DNA of 44,075 nucleotides from Ruminococcus sp. Zagget11 (GCA_001941135.1 MSHL01000002.1:1-44075), one strand, 5' to 3'; shown: positions 1 through 8,190, counted from the first letter of the stretch. The notes: generated by a model not told the origin, from the sequence alone. A program made the numbers and translations.

Positions 1-40
1 GTCTAACTTTTTGGGGTCAATTTAGGAAAAAGTCTTTGCA

Positions 41-138
41 GGCGCTTTTTATGCGGGTAAGTACCCCGTTTTCTCAAGAATTTGATGTATTATTTGAGGT
101 GAGCAAGGTGCTTTTTATGTGGGTAAGTACCCTGTTTT
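41..138. repeat. Two 32-bp direct repeats, 66-bp period
   Basis: Copies lie at 41-72 and 107-138 and differ at three positions, all C/T changes. Each contains GGGTAAGTACCC, a short inverted repeat, followed by GTTTT. The second copy covers the stop codon of the arylsulfotransferase gene. The array may continue beyond the window edge. As a terminator it would fit plus-strand transcription, but no plus-strand gene is visible upstream. Confidence 0.7.
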
Positions 139-1630
139 AGTTTTCCAAATCGCTCTTTTTTACCGATGCAACGCAGAAGTCTATTCTCTCGTCCTTGTCG
201 CTGTTATTTCCCGAACCTGTTGAACCGATAAGCTTTGTTGGGTCAATTCCGTCTACCGGAGTTATCTCACCGGTACCTAATCCTGACGATGCGCCGGGGA
301 CTCTGAACGTTGCTATATCAATAGGTTCAATTGACGTTTCAGTGGGCTTATTCAGCTGGGGAATCCACTCATAGGGTACACGATACGCACGGTAAATCAT
401 GTTATTTCCAAACTTTCCGGCGAATTTTCTGTAGTAAGGATTTATATATTCCCACACTATTTCGTGGTCGGGAGTTACCTCCAAAAGCCTGCCGTCCGAG
501 CCCTCGGTAATAAGAGTATTTCCGTTTGGCAGACGCTGTGCGGAGCTGATATAGGAGCTGTAAAACTTTGAAGCGTCCGAGAAAAGCAGCCAGCCCGCCT
601 CAAGAGGAGTGTACTGCCATGTTATTTCAAGGGTCACAGGATTGAATTGCAGTACCCTTGAATAGTCCCTATGTGCATTGTTTACGCCTGTTGCGGATGC
701 AGGATTCGGCGTGCCGTAACCGCCTTGACCGCCGTTGTCGAATACAAGCAAATCTCCCTCGCCGGGAAGTCCCTTTGGTATCATATGCAGATGATGCTGA
801 CCGATTATCCAACCCAATTTTCTTGTTGCTTCGGATTCGTTAAAGTCAGGACCTATTCTCCATACGATTTTTCCCGTTTCACGGCTTATAATAGCCAAAA
901 TGTTGGAATTTCTCGCATCAAAAATAATATTATTCGGGTGAAATCTTTCATCGCCGCTATCGTACCATTTATTTTCACCCAAGGTTGAAAAATTGTTTAT
1001 ATGCATCCAGTCGCCGCCCGCTTCACCGTGCAGACCGGGGTTGCGGTAAAGAGCATTTTTAGCCGCTTCATCAAAGCCAAGCTCCTCAAAGTGATCGCTT
1101 GCACGCCAGCTCCAAAGAATATTTCCCTCCCAGTCAACCTCAATAATTTTGTCGTCAATAAGGCGCTTGTCGGAAATATCGTGGTTATAAAGGTTTTCAT
1201 GAGTGAGAATAAGGGTTTTTCCTCCATCTGTTCGTGGAAGTCCATCGGGGTAGTAATATCCTACTGTGCTGCCCTCCCGCTGAAAATCGTGATGCTGTCT
1301 TGCCATCCACTTAGGTTCCTCACCATTATCCGAAACAAGCTCGGTGTGGTCGAATTTCCATACAATATGTCCGTTCCAGTCCACCTGTACCAAATCAAGC
1401 TGATCCTGATATCCGCTCTTTGCACTCCTTGCGCCTGTTGTTCCCATGACATAGCCGCCGGGGAGAATTTTGTTTGGAAATCCTCCAAGTCCCGCCCAGA
1501 GCTTTACTTCGTTTCCGTTCATGTCGATAAGCAGCGCACCTCTTACCGTGGGGAATACCGTATATCCGTTGTATGCCTTTTCCTTGTCATAGATTGTTGC
1601 CCCTGTGGGGTAAATGCTTGGGTAGCCCAT
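137..1630 (-). CDS. Arylsulfotransferase (ASST) family protein, cytoplasmic form
   Basis: A 497-aa protein of the arylsulfotransferase/beta-propeller type. Repeated blades of the form G-x-I-x-W are visible (GHIVWKFDH, GNILWSWRA, GKIVWRIGP, HEIVWEYIN), along with the family-like stretches DWMHINNF and GQHHLHMIPKG. Classical ASSTs are periplasmic and move sulfate from an aryl sulfate to a phenol. This one starts MGYPSIYPTGATIYD with no signal peptide or lipobox, so it should act in the cytosol. It has a GGAGG ribosome binding site and follows the ABC importer's binding-protein gene by 21 bp, so it is the last gene of that operon. A role in processing an imported sulfate ester or sulfonate is inference; the substrate is unknown. 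Confidence 0.75.
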   Translation of the reverse strand: MGYPSIYPTGATIYDKEKAYNGYTVFPTVRGALLIDMNGNEVKLWAGLGGFPNKILPGGYVMGTTGARSAKSGYQDQLDLVQVDWNGHIVWKFDHTELVSDNGEEPKWMARQHHDFQREGSTVGYYYPDGLPRTDGGKTLILTHENLYNHDISDKRLIDDKIIEVDWEGNILWSWRASDHFEELGFDEAAKNALYRNPGLHGEAGGDWMHINNFSTLGENKWYDSGDERFHPNNIIFDARNSNILAIISRETGKIVWRIGPDFNESEATRKLGWIIGQHHLHMIPKGLPGEGDLLVFDNGGQGGYGTPNPASATGVNNAHRDYSRVLQFNPVTLEITWQYTPLEAGWLLFSDASKFYSSYISSAQRLPNGNTLITEGSDGRLLEVTPDHEIVWEYINPYYRKFAGKFGNNMIYRAYRVPYEWIPQLNKPTETSIEPIDIATFRVPGASSGLGTGEITPVDGIDPTKLIGSTGSGNNSDKDERIDFCVASVKKSDLEN

Positions 1631-1651
1631 TTTAATATCCTCCTTAAAATT

Positions 1652-2698
1652 TTATGAAAGCTGTACGGTTATTTTATCGCTGTCCTCGCCGAATGCAAGC
1701 ACAGCCGCAGTGGTGTCGATAAAGTCGCGAATATTATACTCCGTATCATACTTGCCATGCTCATATGCCCATTTACCTATGTCCTCCAATCTTTCCGCAC
1801 CCGCCTCGGTGAACCCGAAATTAAACTGTAAATTTGTCCATGAGGAGATAAAGTCATCCTCCTCAACGCTGAATTTTTGGGAAATTATCGGAGTTACCTC
1901 ATCAAGGTTATCGGAAATGTATTGTACGCTCTCCTCAAGTCCGTTAAGATACGCAGCCAGTAGGTCAGCCTTTTCCGAAAGAATTTCATCGGTTGTGAGC
2001 AGATAAGATCTTGTAGCTACTCCTATTTCCTCGGAGGTGGCTACGAGAACCATTCCGTATTCCTCATAGCGGCGTGCTGTCGAACCGCTTGCCACAACAG
2101 CAGACGCATCTCCCTTTTGTATCAAGGCAAGGGAAGTGGAAACATCTCCCAAATTTACATTGGGCACTGCGTCCGCATCAACTCCAATATATGTAAGCGC
2201 AACATAATTCTGATACTCCGTAGCCGTCCCCACATTTCCGATTATACCCTTGCTCTCTGTCAGTCCTTGAAGATTATCCACATATTCGGCGGAAACGTAA
2301 AGACCGCCTGTTGTATCATATCCTGTTCCACCGGACAGTTCGGAATACACAACCAGATTTGTTCCCTCAAGCGTGTTTCCGATACGGTTTACCAAAGTGA
2401 AATCCGCCAGATCACCCGTGTCAGCCGTGCCGTTCTGAACAGCATCCATAGTATTTATGCCATATGCATATTCAGTAACGGAAATGTCCAGTCCGTATTT
2501 TTCAAATATACCCTGTTCTATTCCAATATAAACCGCATATTGCTCGCCGCTGCCTGTCATTACTGCCACGTGAAAGGGTTGAAGCTCGCTGTCCTCGTCC
2601 TTTGCGGAGCTGTTTTCATCCACATTCCCGCAGGCGGTAAGGCTCATTGCGCCCACAGTCAACGCAAGAATACCCGTAAGTAATTTATTTAGTTTCAT
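1652..2698 (-). CDS. ABC transporter substrate-binding lipoprotein, NMT1/SsuA-like
   Basis: About 348 aa from the ATG at 2698, chosen because GAAAGGA lies 9 nt upstream; in-frame ATGs at 2716 and 2707 lie in or before that site. The N-terminus is a lipoprotein signal with lipobox LTAC, followed by an acidic linker and a type II binding-protein fold (FHVAVMTGSGEQYAVYIGIEQ, then FEKYGLDISV), as in sulfonate/nitrate/taurine binding proteins. It should sit on the outer face of the membrane and deliver an organosulfur compound to the permease next to it. The sulfonate assignment rests on family plus the neighbouring sulfur genes; thiamine-precursor or other NMT1-type ligands cannot be excluded. 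Confidence 0.8.
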   Translation of the reverse strand: MKLNKLLTGILALTVGAMSLTACGNVDENSSAKDEDSELQPFHVAVMTGSGEQYAVYIGIEQGIFEKYGLDISVTEYAYGINTMDAVQNGTADTGDLADFTLVNRIGNTLEGTNLVVYSELSGGTGYDTTGGLYVSAEYVDNLQGLTESKGIIGNVGTATEYQNYVALTYIGVDADAVPNVNLGDVSTSLALIQKGDASAVVASGSTARRYEEYGMVLVATSEEIGVATRSYLLTTDEILSEKADLLAAYLNGLEESVQYISDNLDEVTPIISQKFSVEEDDFISSWTNLQFNFGFTEAGAERLEDIGKWAYEHGKYDTEYNIRDFIDTTAAVLAFGEDSDKITVQLS

Positions 2699-2712
2699 TG
2701 TATTCATTCCTT

Positions 2713-3477
2713 TCATTTTACACCATAATGCTTTAACGCTTTTCTGCCTATGTACTGTAGCAGGCGGTCGGCAACAAAGCCAAGCACTGCAAGTACGGCA
2801 ATTCCCGCAAAAGCATTGTAGGTCTTGTAATACAGCTTGGAGCTGTTGATAAGATAACCCAGTCCGTCACTGCCTACAAGCATTTCCGCTGCCACAACGC
2901 AGGTAAATGACGACCCCAGTCCCAAGCGCACTCCCGTAAATATGTTAGATACAGCAGACGGGATTACCACTGTAAAGAAAACCCTCAGCTTGCTTGCCCC
3001 CATACAAGAGGCTGCCTCAATCAGTGACATATCCGTGGAAACAACTCCCGCTATGGTATTCACAAACATGGGGAAGAACGCTGCGTAAAAAATCAGCGCG
3101 ATTTTAGACTCTTCTCCCACTCCGAACCACATAAGGAACAGCGTGGTTAAGGCTATTGCGGGAATAAATTGGAACAGGCTCAAAAGCGGCTCGATTATCC
3201 AGCGAACAGGGCGGAAATTTCCCACAAGAAGTCCTAAGGGAACAGCCACAAACACTGCAAGCAGCCAGCCCTTTACTATTCGTCCCAAACTTGCCGCAAC
3301 ATCGGTGCCCATTGTTCCATCGGCAATAAGGTCGATTATTCCCTGCAAGGTTCGCTGTGGGCTTGGGAGAAAATAATCGTCCCCGATGAGTGCCGCGCCG
3401 ATTATCCATATCAGCAGGAATATTATCCATGACAGCACTCCGCTTTTAAGCACTTTTATAGCATTATCTTTCATCAT
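2713..3477 (-). CDS. ABC transporter permease, SsuC/TauC-like
   Basis: A 254-aa protein with about six hydrophobic segments and the inner-membrane-component signature region EAASCMGASKLRVFFTVVIP (the EAA loop that contacts the ATPase). Its length is normal for SsuC/TauC permeases. It starts at one of two adjacent ATGs (3477 or 3474) behind GGAGG. It lies 12 bp after the ATPase gene and its end meets the leader of the binding-protein gene, so the three form one transporter. Substrate is inferred as for the binding protein. Confidence 0.85.
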   Translation of the reverse strand: MMKDNAIKVLKSGVLSWIIFLLIWIIGAALIGDDYFLPSPQRTLQGIIDLIADGTMGTDVAASLGRIVKGWLLAVFVAVPLGLLVGNFRPVRWIIEPLLSLFQFIPAIALTTLFLMWFGVGEESKIALIFYAAFFPMFVNTIAGVVSTDMSLIEAASCMGASKLRVFFTVVIPSAVSNIFTGVRLGLGSSFTCVVAAEMLVGSDGLGYLINSSKLYYKTYNAFAGIAVLAVLGFVADRLLQYIGRKALKHYGVK

Positions 3478-3489
3478 TGAATCCTCCTG

Positions 3490-4554
3490 TCAGATATAGT
3501 ATATGTCGGAGGTATCCAGCGCCTTGTTCATAACGGTTTTAGCCTCGCTCTGATCAATAAGATAAATTTGCTTAATAAATACCTTTACATTATCGCCCTT
3601 TTTCAAGGGAGCACCTTGCAGCGGGTATTCTCCGACGACAGTGAAGCCATTGATTTGAATGTGTATTTCATAGGTATTTCCCTGAAATATTACAGCCTGA
3701 ACCGCCCCGTCCTCCATAGCGCTTTCGTAATCAATCCGTCCTTTATGTGGCAGCTTATGTATTTCCATAAATTCCGTCCTGATAATCGCAGCTGAATTTT
3801 GCGGAACGGAAAAGCCTTTCAGGGTTACGGACGAATCAAGCACCGTGGATTTCCCCATGAACTGTGCCACAAAAGGAGTTTTAGGATTAAGATAGATTTC
3901 CGCGGGAGTGCCCATCTGCTCAACCTTTCCGTTATTGGTAATAACGATTTCGTCTGCGACCTCCATTGCCTCCTCTTGGTCATGGGTGACAAATACACTT
4001 GTTATGCCTATCTTGTCAATTGTTTGTCTAAGCCATGTTCTAAGCTCCTTGCGTATCTTGGCGTCTATTGCCGCAAACGGCTCGTCCAAAAGCAGCAGCT
4101 CCGGTTCGGGCGCCAATGCTCTTGCAAGGGCAATGCGCTGTCGCTGACTGCCGCTCAACTGGTCTGGATAACGCTTTTCAAGTCCCGGAAGCCCCACCAA
4201 ATTCAGCAGCTCATCCACACGATTGTCAATATATTTTTTATCCCTTTTTTGTACCTTTAGCCCATAGGCAATGTTCTGATAAACGTTAAGGTACGGAAAA
4301 AGCGCATAGCTTTGGAAAACAAAGCCGATACCTCTTTCACTGGCGGAAAGAGTACCTATATTCCTGCCGTTCATGAAAATATCGCCGCTGTCCTGCTTTT
4401 CAAGACCCGCTATCATACGCAAAATAGTGGTTTTGCCGCTGCCGCTGGGTCCTAAAAGTCCTATAAGCCTGCCCTTTTCTATCCCAAAGGAAACATTATC
4501 AAACGCTTTAAAATTTCCAAAGGTTTTATTCAGATTTTTAAGTTCAATATACAT
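3490..4554 (-). CDS. ABC transporter ATPase with TOBE-like C-terminus
   Basis: A 354-aa ATPase. Visible are Walker A GPSGSGKTT (about residue 35), the Q-loop, the signature LSGSQRQRIALARAL (about 135), Walker B LLLLDEPFAAID and the switch His (VFVTHDQEEAMEVADE). About 110 residues follow the nucleotide-binding domain and look like a TOBE regulatory or substrate-sensing domain. SsuB/TauB ATPases are normally near 255 aa, so this chain resembles CysA/PotA-type ATPases paired with an SsuA/SsuC-type binding protein and permease. It is the first gene of the minus-strand operon and starts with ATG behind GGAG. Confidence 0.88.
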   Translation of the reverse strand: MYIELKNLNKTFGNFKAFDNVSFGIEKGRLIGLLGPSGSGKTTILRMIAGLEKQDSGDIFMNGRNIGTLSASERGIGFVFQSYALFPYLNVYQNIAYGLKVQKRDKKYIDNRVDELLNLVGLPGLEKRYPDQLSGSQRQRIALARALAPEPELLLLDEPFAAIDAKIRKELRTWLRQTIDKIGITSVFVTHDQEEAMEVADEIVITNNGKVEQMGTPAEIYLNPKTPFVAQFMGKSTVLDSSVTLKGFSVPQNSAAIIRTEFMEIHKLPHKGRIDYESAMEDGAVQAVIFQGNTYEIHIQINGFTVVGEYPLQGAPLKKGDNVKVFIKQIYLIDQSEAKTVMNKALDTSDIYYI

Positions 4555-4721
4555 GATAAATCCACTCCGTATTTAAAGGGTAATTCCCTTGCTTGTGAAT
4601 CGACTTCAATTTTCAACATCGTCCGCACCTGTAGTTCTGCCGCAGCAGGCATTCAAAAATCTTAACCATAAATCTCAACACATCCTAATACATAGTAAAT
4701 CGATATGAAAACAATGTTTAA

Positions 4722-4749
4722 ATTATACACTAATTTTTGCAAATGTCAA
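4722..4749 (-). promoter_or_regulatory. Sigma-A promoter of the ABC/ASST operon
   Basis: On the minus strand TTGACA (4744-4749), a 16-bp spacer and TATAAT (4722-4727). The leader to the ATPase ATG is about 160 nt. Just after the expected start lies TTTACTATGTATTAG (minus strand, around 4686-4700), sharing TTACTATGT with the metY and hemA promoters. Confidence 0.75.
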
Positions 4750-4887
4750 TAGCATGAACACATTTTTGTGAATAATCACAAGATTCAACGCTTATTGTTC
4801 AAAATATTTTTCTGTTATGCTTAAATTTGCAAATGTAAATAAGTTATAGGATAAAGATCGTTTTTGAAAAACTATTGACATTTGTCT
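4739..4887. promoter_or_regulatory. Three copies of a GCAAATGTMAATA-type motif between divergent promoters
   Basis: GCAAATGTCAATA at 4739-4751, GCAAATGTAAATA at 4829-4841, and the inverted form TATTGACATTTGTC at 4874-4887. The first and third overlap the -35 boxes of the two divergent promoters and share CAAATGTCAATAG in inverted orientation. Part of the likeness is the -35 hexamer, but it extends seven bases past it. Possibly an operator; the regulator is unknown. Confidence 0.4.
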
Positions 4888-4903
4888 TGTTTTGCTGTAT
4901 AAT
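4875..4903 (+). promoter_or_regulatory. Consensus sigma-A promoter of the first thioredoxin gene
   Basis: TTGACA (4875-4880), a 17-bp spacer and TATAAT (4898-4903), both hexamers perfect. The thioredoxin ATG follows 46 bp after the -10 box. The rest of the 394-bp divergent intergenic region (4555-4948) is AT-rich with no further gene. Confidence 0.85.
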
Positions 4904-4948
4904 CCAATCTTAAGCAGAGTATTCTCTGCTGAGAAGGAGTGTATTATA

Positions 4949-5263
4949 ATGCTAACGGAGCTTACAAACAAAAATTACAATGATATTATTTCAACGAAAA
5001 AGCCTCTGCTGATCGAATTTTATTCTCCCACCTGTGTCCACTGTAAAAGGCTGGAGCCGGTACTCGCCGAGCTTGCCGATGAAGAAGGGGAAAATGCAGT
5101 AATCGCAAAATGCGATGTTACCGCCGAGCCTTTCCTCGGAGATAAATACGACATTACCGCGCTTCCCACACTGTTGTTCATTAAGGACGGTGACGTCAAG
5201 GACAGGCTTATTGGATTTACCCACAAGCTGATAATTGCCGAGGGGATAAAAAAGCTGAAATAA
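4949..5263 (+). CDS. Thioredoxin-family protein (CVHC)
   Basis: A 104-aa thioredoxin fold with active site CVHC in the setting SPTCVHCKRLEPV and the cis-Pro region ALPTLLFIKDG. The ATG at 4949 is chosen because GAGAAGGAG lies just upstream; a longer frame back to 4892 would start inside the -10 box. It is a monocistronic unit ended by a strong hairpin and lies beside thioredoxin reductase, so it is probably reduced by it and supplies electrons to sulfur assimilation. The x-x pair of the active site is V-H rather than the usual G-P, so its redox potential and partner may differ from housekeeping TrxA. Confidence 0.88.
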   Translation: MLTELTNKNYNDIISTKKPLLIEFYSPTCVHCKRLEPVLAELADEEGENAVIAKCDVTAEPFLGDKYDITALPTLLFIKDGDVKDRLIGFTHKLIIAEGIKKLK

Positions 5264-5265
5264 GT

Positions 5266-5336
5266 ACAGGGCAGAATGCTTGCATTAAGAAACCGCTGAC
5301 GCGTTAATCAGCGGTTTTCAAAGTATTCTGCCCTGT
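5266..5336. terminator. Bidirectional nested-hairpin terminator
   Basis: Outer arms ACAGGGCAGAATGCTT (5266-5281) and AAGTATTCTGCCCTGT (5321-5336) pair over 16 bp with one G/T mismatch. Inside lies a second perfect stem AAACCGCTGA (5290-5299)/TCAGCGGTTT (5308-5317). It separates the convergent thioredoxin and thioredoxin reductase genes. Confidence 0.8.
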
Positions 5337-5342
5337 GCTATA

Positions 5343-6254
5343 CTATTTTCCGAAAACTAAACCCGATATATATTTTTCCGCCGACACTGCCGCATTTGCA
5401 CCGTCCGCAGCCGCCGTTATCACCTGCCTTAGGGGAGTAGTGCGAACATCTCCGGCAGCAAATAAGCCTAATTCGGAGGTTTTACAGTCCTCATCGGCTT
5501 TAATATATCCGCTGTTATCAAGGTTACAAACGCCCTTTAGCAAATCGCTATTGGGCACGCTTCCCATAGCGCAGAAAATTCCGTCAACAGCTATTTCCCG
5601 TAAATCGCCGTTTTGATTTATTACTATTGCCTCTGCTTTTGTATCTCCCTTTACCTCAGCAACAGTGGCACACATTATCGGTTCAACATTTCCTGCGGCA
5701 AGAACCTGCGCCTGTAAGCTTTTATTTCCTCGAAATTCATCGCGTCGGTGAATAATATACACCTTTTCGGCAATTTTGGAAAGATAGAGCGCATCTCCCA
5801 GAGCCGTATCGCCGCCGCCTATTACCGCAACCGTTTTTCCCTTGTAGAACGCTCCGTCACATACGACACAGTAGGAAATTCTCTGCTTATCGCCGCCTTT
5901 AACCTCAAGGCGGCGGTAGGATGTTCCCGCCGCATAGATTACAGCCTTTGCGGAAAGAGTGCTGCCATCGGCAAATTCCACATTCCATATGTCTTTATTA
6001 CGTGTAATAGACACAGCCTGTCCCTCGTAAAACTCCGCACCTGATTGTGTGGCGTGATCACGGAATTTTTCACCTAAATCAAAGCCGTTAATCCCATACA
6101 GTCCGGGGTAATTATCCACCCTCTCGGTGACTGAAATCTGACCCGTACCCATATAATCCTTTTCTGCGACTATCACATTCAGCATAGCGCGCTTTGAATA
6201 TATGGCAGCCGTAAGTCCCGCAGGTCCGCTGCCTATAATAATAACATCATACAT
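5343..6254 (-). CDS. trxB: Thioredoxin reductase (NAD(P)H, FAD)
   Basis: About 303 aa from the ATG at 6254, which has GGAGG 7 nt upstream. It shows the FAD dinucleotide motif GSGPAG near the N-terminus, the redox pair CVVC (SYCVVCDGAFYKG, about residue 130), the NAD(P)H motif GGGDTALGDALYLS and the C-terminal FAD motif GLFAAGDVR. Length and domain order match bacterial low-molecular-weight TrxB. It transfers electrons to thioredoxins, of which two are encoded here (4949 and 9293). It follows the Rrf2 regulator gene by about 20 bp and is probably cotranscribed with it. A reductase fed by another donor cannot be ruled out by sequence alone. Confidence 0.9.
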   Translation of the reverse strand: MYDVIIIGSGPAGLTAAIYSKRAMLNVIVAEKDYMGTGQISVTERVDNYPGLYGINGFDLGEKFRDHATQSGAEFYEGQAVSITRNKDIWNVEFADGSTLSAKAVIYAAGTSYRRLEVKGGDKQRISYCVVCDGAFYKGKTVAVIGGGDTALGDALYLSKIAEKVYIIHRRDEFRGNKSLQAQVLAAGNVEPIMCATVAEVKGDTKAEAIVINQNGDLREIAVDGIFCAMGSVPNSDLLKGVCNLDNSGYIKADEDCKTSELGLFAAGDVRTTPLRQVITAAADGANAAVSAEKYISGLVFGK

Positions 6255-6274
6255 TACAATTCCTCCATGATTAA

Positions 6275-6721
6275 TCAAATATAGTACATAGGTTCACTGC
6301 TTGCAAGGCGATTTTTGTAGCAGTCTGCCAACATTGCCACAGTAATAGAAGAGGCATAATCTTTCATGTTTATTTCTATTTTGTTCCACAATACCTCGTT
6401 TATAGTTTGGTAAAGCTCGCTACTATCATCATCAACCTCAGGTATATCGTTGTTTAATAAAAGGGCATCAAGAGCGTTCAGCACATCGCTCATGGTAATT
6501 TTATCCGCTTTCTTTGAGAGAACGTATCCGCCTTTGAAACCTTTCATACCCTTTATAAGTTTGAAGTGTCTTAATGATGACAGTATCTGTTCCAAGTATT
6601 TTTCGGAAATTTTCCTGCGTTCGGCGATGCTTGTCACAATCACAGTTTTTCCTTGTTCAGAAAAAATTGCTATATCTGTGATTGCTATGATTCCACATTC
6701 GACTTTTGTAGAGATTTTCAT
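6275..6721 (-). CDS. Rrf2-family transcriptional regulator (CymR/IscR-like)
   Basis: A 148-aa Rrf2 protein. The winged helix is seen in KISTKVECGIIAITDIAIF, then IAERRKISEKYLEQILSSL (recognition region) and the wing GFKGGYVLSK. The three-cysteine cluster that binds Fe-S in IscR/NsrR is absent, as in CymR, which senses cysteine supply through a partner enzyme. Its position between thioredoxin reductase and the metY-sulfite reductase operon suggests it controls this sulfur region. Its own promoter carries a motif also present in the divergent metY promoter, so autoregulation and control of the operon are plausible. Effector unknown. Confidence 0.85.
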   Translation of the reverse strand: MKISTKVECGIIAITDIAIFSEQGKTVIVTSIAERRKISEKYLEQILSSLRHFKLIKGMKGFKGGYVLSKKADKITMSDVLNALDALLLNNDIPEVDDDSSELYQTINEVLWNKIEINMKDYASSITVAMLADCYKNRLASSEPMYYI

Positions 6722-6741
6722 GGATAACTCCTTTCTTAAAG

Positions 6742-6795
6742 TATACTATTCCTATCAGTTTAATATATTATAGCTCATATTACAATTTAAATCAA
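6742..6795 (-). promoter_or_regulatory. Promoter of the Rrf2 gene with candidate operator
   Basis: Minus-strand TTGATT (6790-6795), 17-bp spacer, TATAAT (6767-6772). Immediately downstream, 6742-6766 matches 19 of 25 positions of 6874-6898 in the metY promoter; the shared core is TATACYATTCCTAT. This is a candidate operator over the transcription start. Confidence 0.65.
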
Positions 6796-6873
6796 GTATA
6801 TTTTTTTAGTTTGTTAAAAATATACTCAAAAATCATCAGAATAATAAGTAATTTTTGTGTAAAACGTAAAATT

Positions 6874-6915
6874 TATACCATTCCTATTGACTTACTATGT
6901 TTTATCATGTATAAT
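6874..6915 (+). promoter_or_regulatory. metY operon promoter with candidate operators
   Basis: TTGACT (6887-6892), 17-bp spacer, TATAAT (6910-6915). The ATTCCTAT motif shared with the Rrf2 promoter overlaps the -35 box (6874-6898). TTACTATGTTTTAT (6892-6905), shared with the hemA and ABC promoters, fills the spacer. Both would block RNA polymerase if bound. No S-box or other known riboswitch was recognised in the 40-nt leader. Confidence 0.7.
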
Positions 6916-6957
6916 TATCATCAGTTAGTTTTTGTGTGGAACAGGGGAGAAGTGCTT

Positions 6958-8184
6958 ATGGAATTTAATACGGCGTTGCTTCATGAATCATTTTCGGGAA
7001 ATACACAGACAGGTGCAACCGTTGAAGCGATTTATCAGACAAGCGCTTTCGCCTGCGAATCCGCAGAGCAGCTTGAAAGGATATTCAATAATAAGGCTAA
7101 CGGCTATGCTTATTCGCGGATCGGTAATCCGACAGTTTCCTCATTTGAAGCACGAATTGCCGCACTGGAAAATGGAATTGGTGCTGTTGCCTGTTCATCG
7201 GGTTCAGCCGCCGTTGCCCTTTCGCTGATGAATATTCTTGCTTCGGGAGATGAAATAATATCGTGTACAGGTCTTTACGGTGGAACAATTGACCTATTTT
7301 CCGACCTTTCCGCCTTTGGTATTTCTACCCGATACGTGGATAATGCCACACCTGAACAGATAGAACCGCTGATTACCGATAAAACCAAGGCAATTTTTGC
7401 GGAGGTTATAGGAAATCCTCGGCTCAATGTCACGGATGTGGGAACACTTTCAGCATTTGCCCATTCAAAGGGTATTCCCCTTATTATAGACAGCACAACC
7501 GCCACTCCATACATAATTAAGCCCATAGAGTACGGTGCGGATATTGTAGTTCATTCGTCATCAAAGTACATTAACGGCGGCGGTAACTCAATCAGCAGGG
7601 TAATAATCGACAGCGGTAATTTCAGGTGGGACGGTGCAAAATATCCCGCCCTCGCGGAATATGAGCGCTTTGGAAAATTTGCCCACCTTGCAAAGCTGAG
7701 AAACGGCTTGTGGAGAAATATAGGCTGCTGCCTTTCTCCCATGAATGCCTTTATGAACAGTGTCGGACTTGAAACGCTGGGATTGAGAATGGAACGCTGC
7801 TGCAAAAATGCACTTGAACTGGCGGAGTTTCTGGAAAACAAAAACACGGATTTGAAAGTAAATTACCCGGGACTTAAATCGTCACCCTATTATTCGCTTA
7901 CACAGGATATTTTAGGCGGCGTGGGAGGGGCAATACTTACTCTTCGCATGGGTACAAAGGAACGCGCCTTTAAGCTGATTAACTCACTGAAATACCCTCT
8001 TATCGCCTCGAATATCGGCGATGTACGTACACTTGTTATACATCCGGCAAACACTCTTTTCGCACACAGCAGTGAGAAAGCTAAGGCGGCTGCGGGCGTG
8101 TATGACGATACAGTTAGGGTAAGCGTTGGAATAGAGGATATTGAGGATTTAAAACAGGATTTTTCGGAAGCATTGGGAGGATAG
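6958..8184 (+). CDS. metY: O-acetylhomoserine sulfhydrylase / Cys-Met PLP enzyme
   Basis: A 408-aa member of the Cys/Met-metabolism PLP family. Seen are the YSRIGNPTVSSFE substrate-site segment near residue 45, SSGSAAVALSLM for cofactor phosphate binding, and the PLP lysine in VVHSSSKYINGGGN. The start at 6958 is supported by GGGGAGAA 6-7 nt upstream; a longer open frame back to 6811 runs through the promoter. The reaction would be O-acetyl- or O-succinylhomoserine plus a sulfur donor to homocysteine. As first gene of an operon with a sulfur-carrier protein, its donor is probably carrier thiocarboxylate rather than free sulfide, as described for Wolinella MetY. No homoserine acyltransferase gene lies in the window. 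Confidence 0.88.
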   Translation: MEFNTALLHESFSGNTQTGATVEAIYQTSAFACESAEQLERIFNNKANGYAYSRIGNPTVSSFEARIAALENGIGAVACSSGSAAVALSLMNILASGDEIISCTGLYGGTIDLFSDLSAFGISTRYVDNATPEQIEPLITDKTKAIFAEVIGNPRLNVTDVGTLSAFAHSKGIPLIIDSTTATPYIIKPIEYGADIVVHSSSKYINGGGNSISRVIIDSGNFRWDGAKYPALAEYERFGKFAHLAKLRNGLWRNIGCCLSPMNAFMNSVGLETLGLRMERCCKNALELAEFLENKNTDLKVNYPGLKSSPYYSLTQDILGGVGGAILTLRMGTKERAFKLINSLKYPLIASNIGDVRTLVIHPANTLFAHSSEKAKAAAGVYDDTVRVSVGIEDIEDLKQDFSEALGG

Positions 8185-8190
8185 CGGTAT

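Noticed and set aside
6811..6957. N-terminal extension of the metY reading frame
   Set aside because: The extra 49 codons cover the metY promoter (-35 and -10) and lack a ribosome binding site. The ATG at 6958 has one.
6915..6957. S-box/SAM or other sulfur riboswitch before metY
   Set aside because: The leader is only about 40 nt and shows none of the conserved helices.
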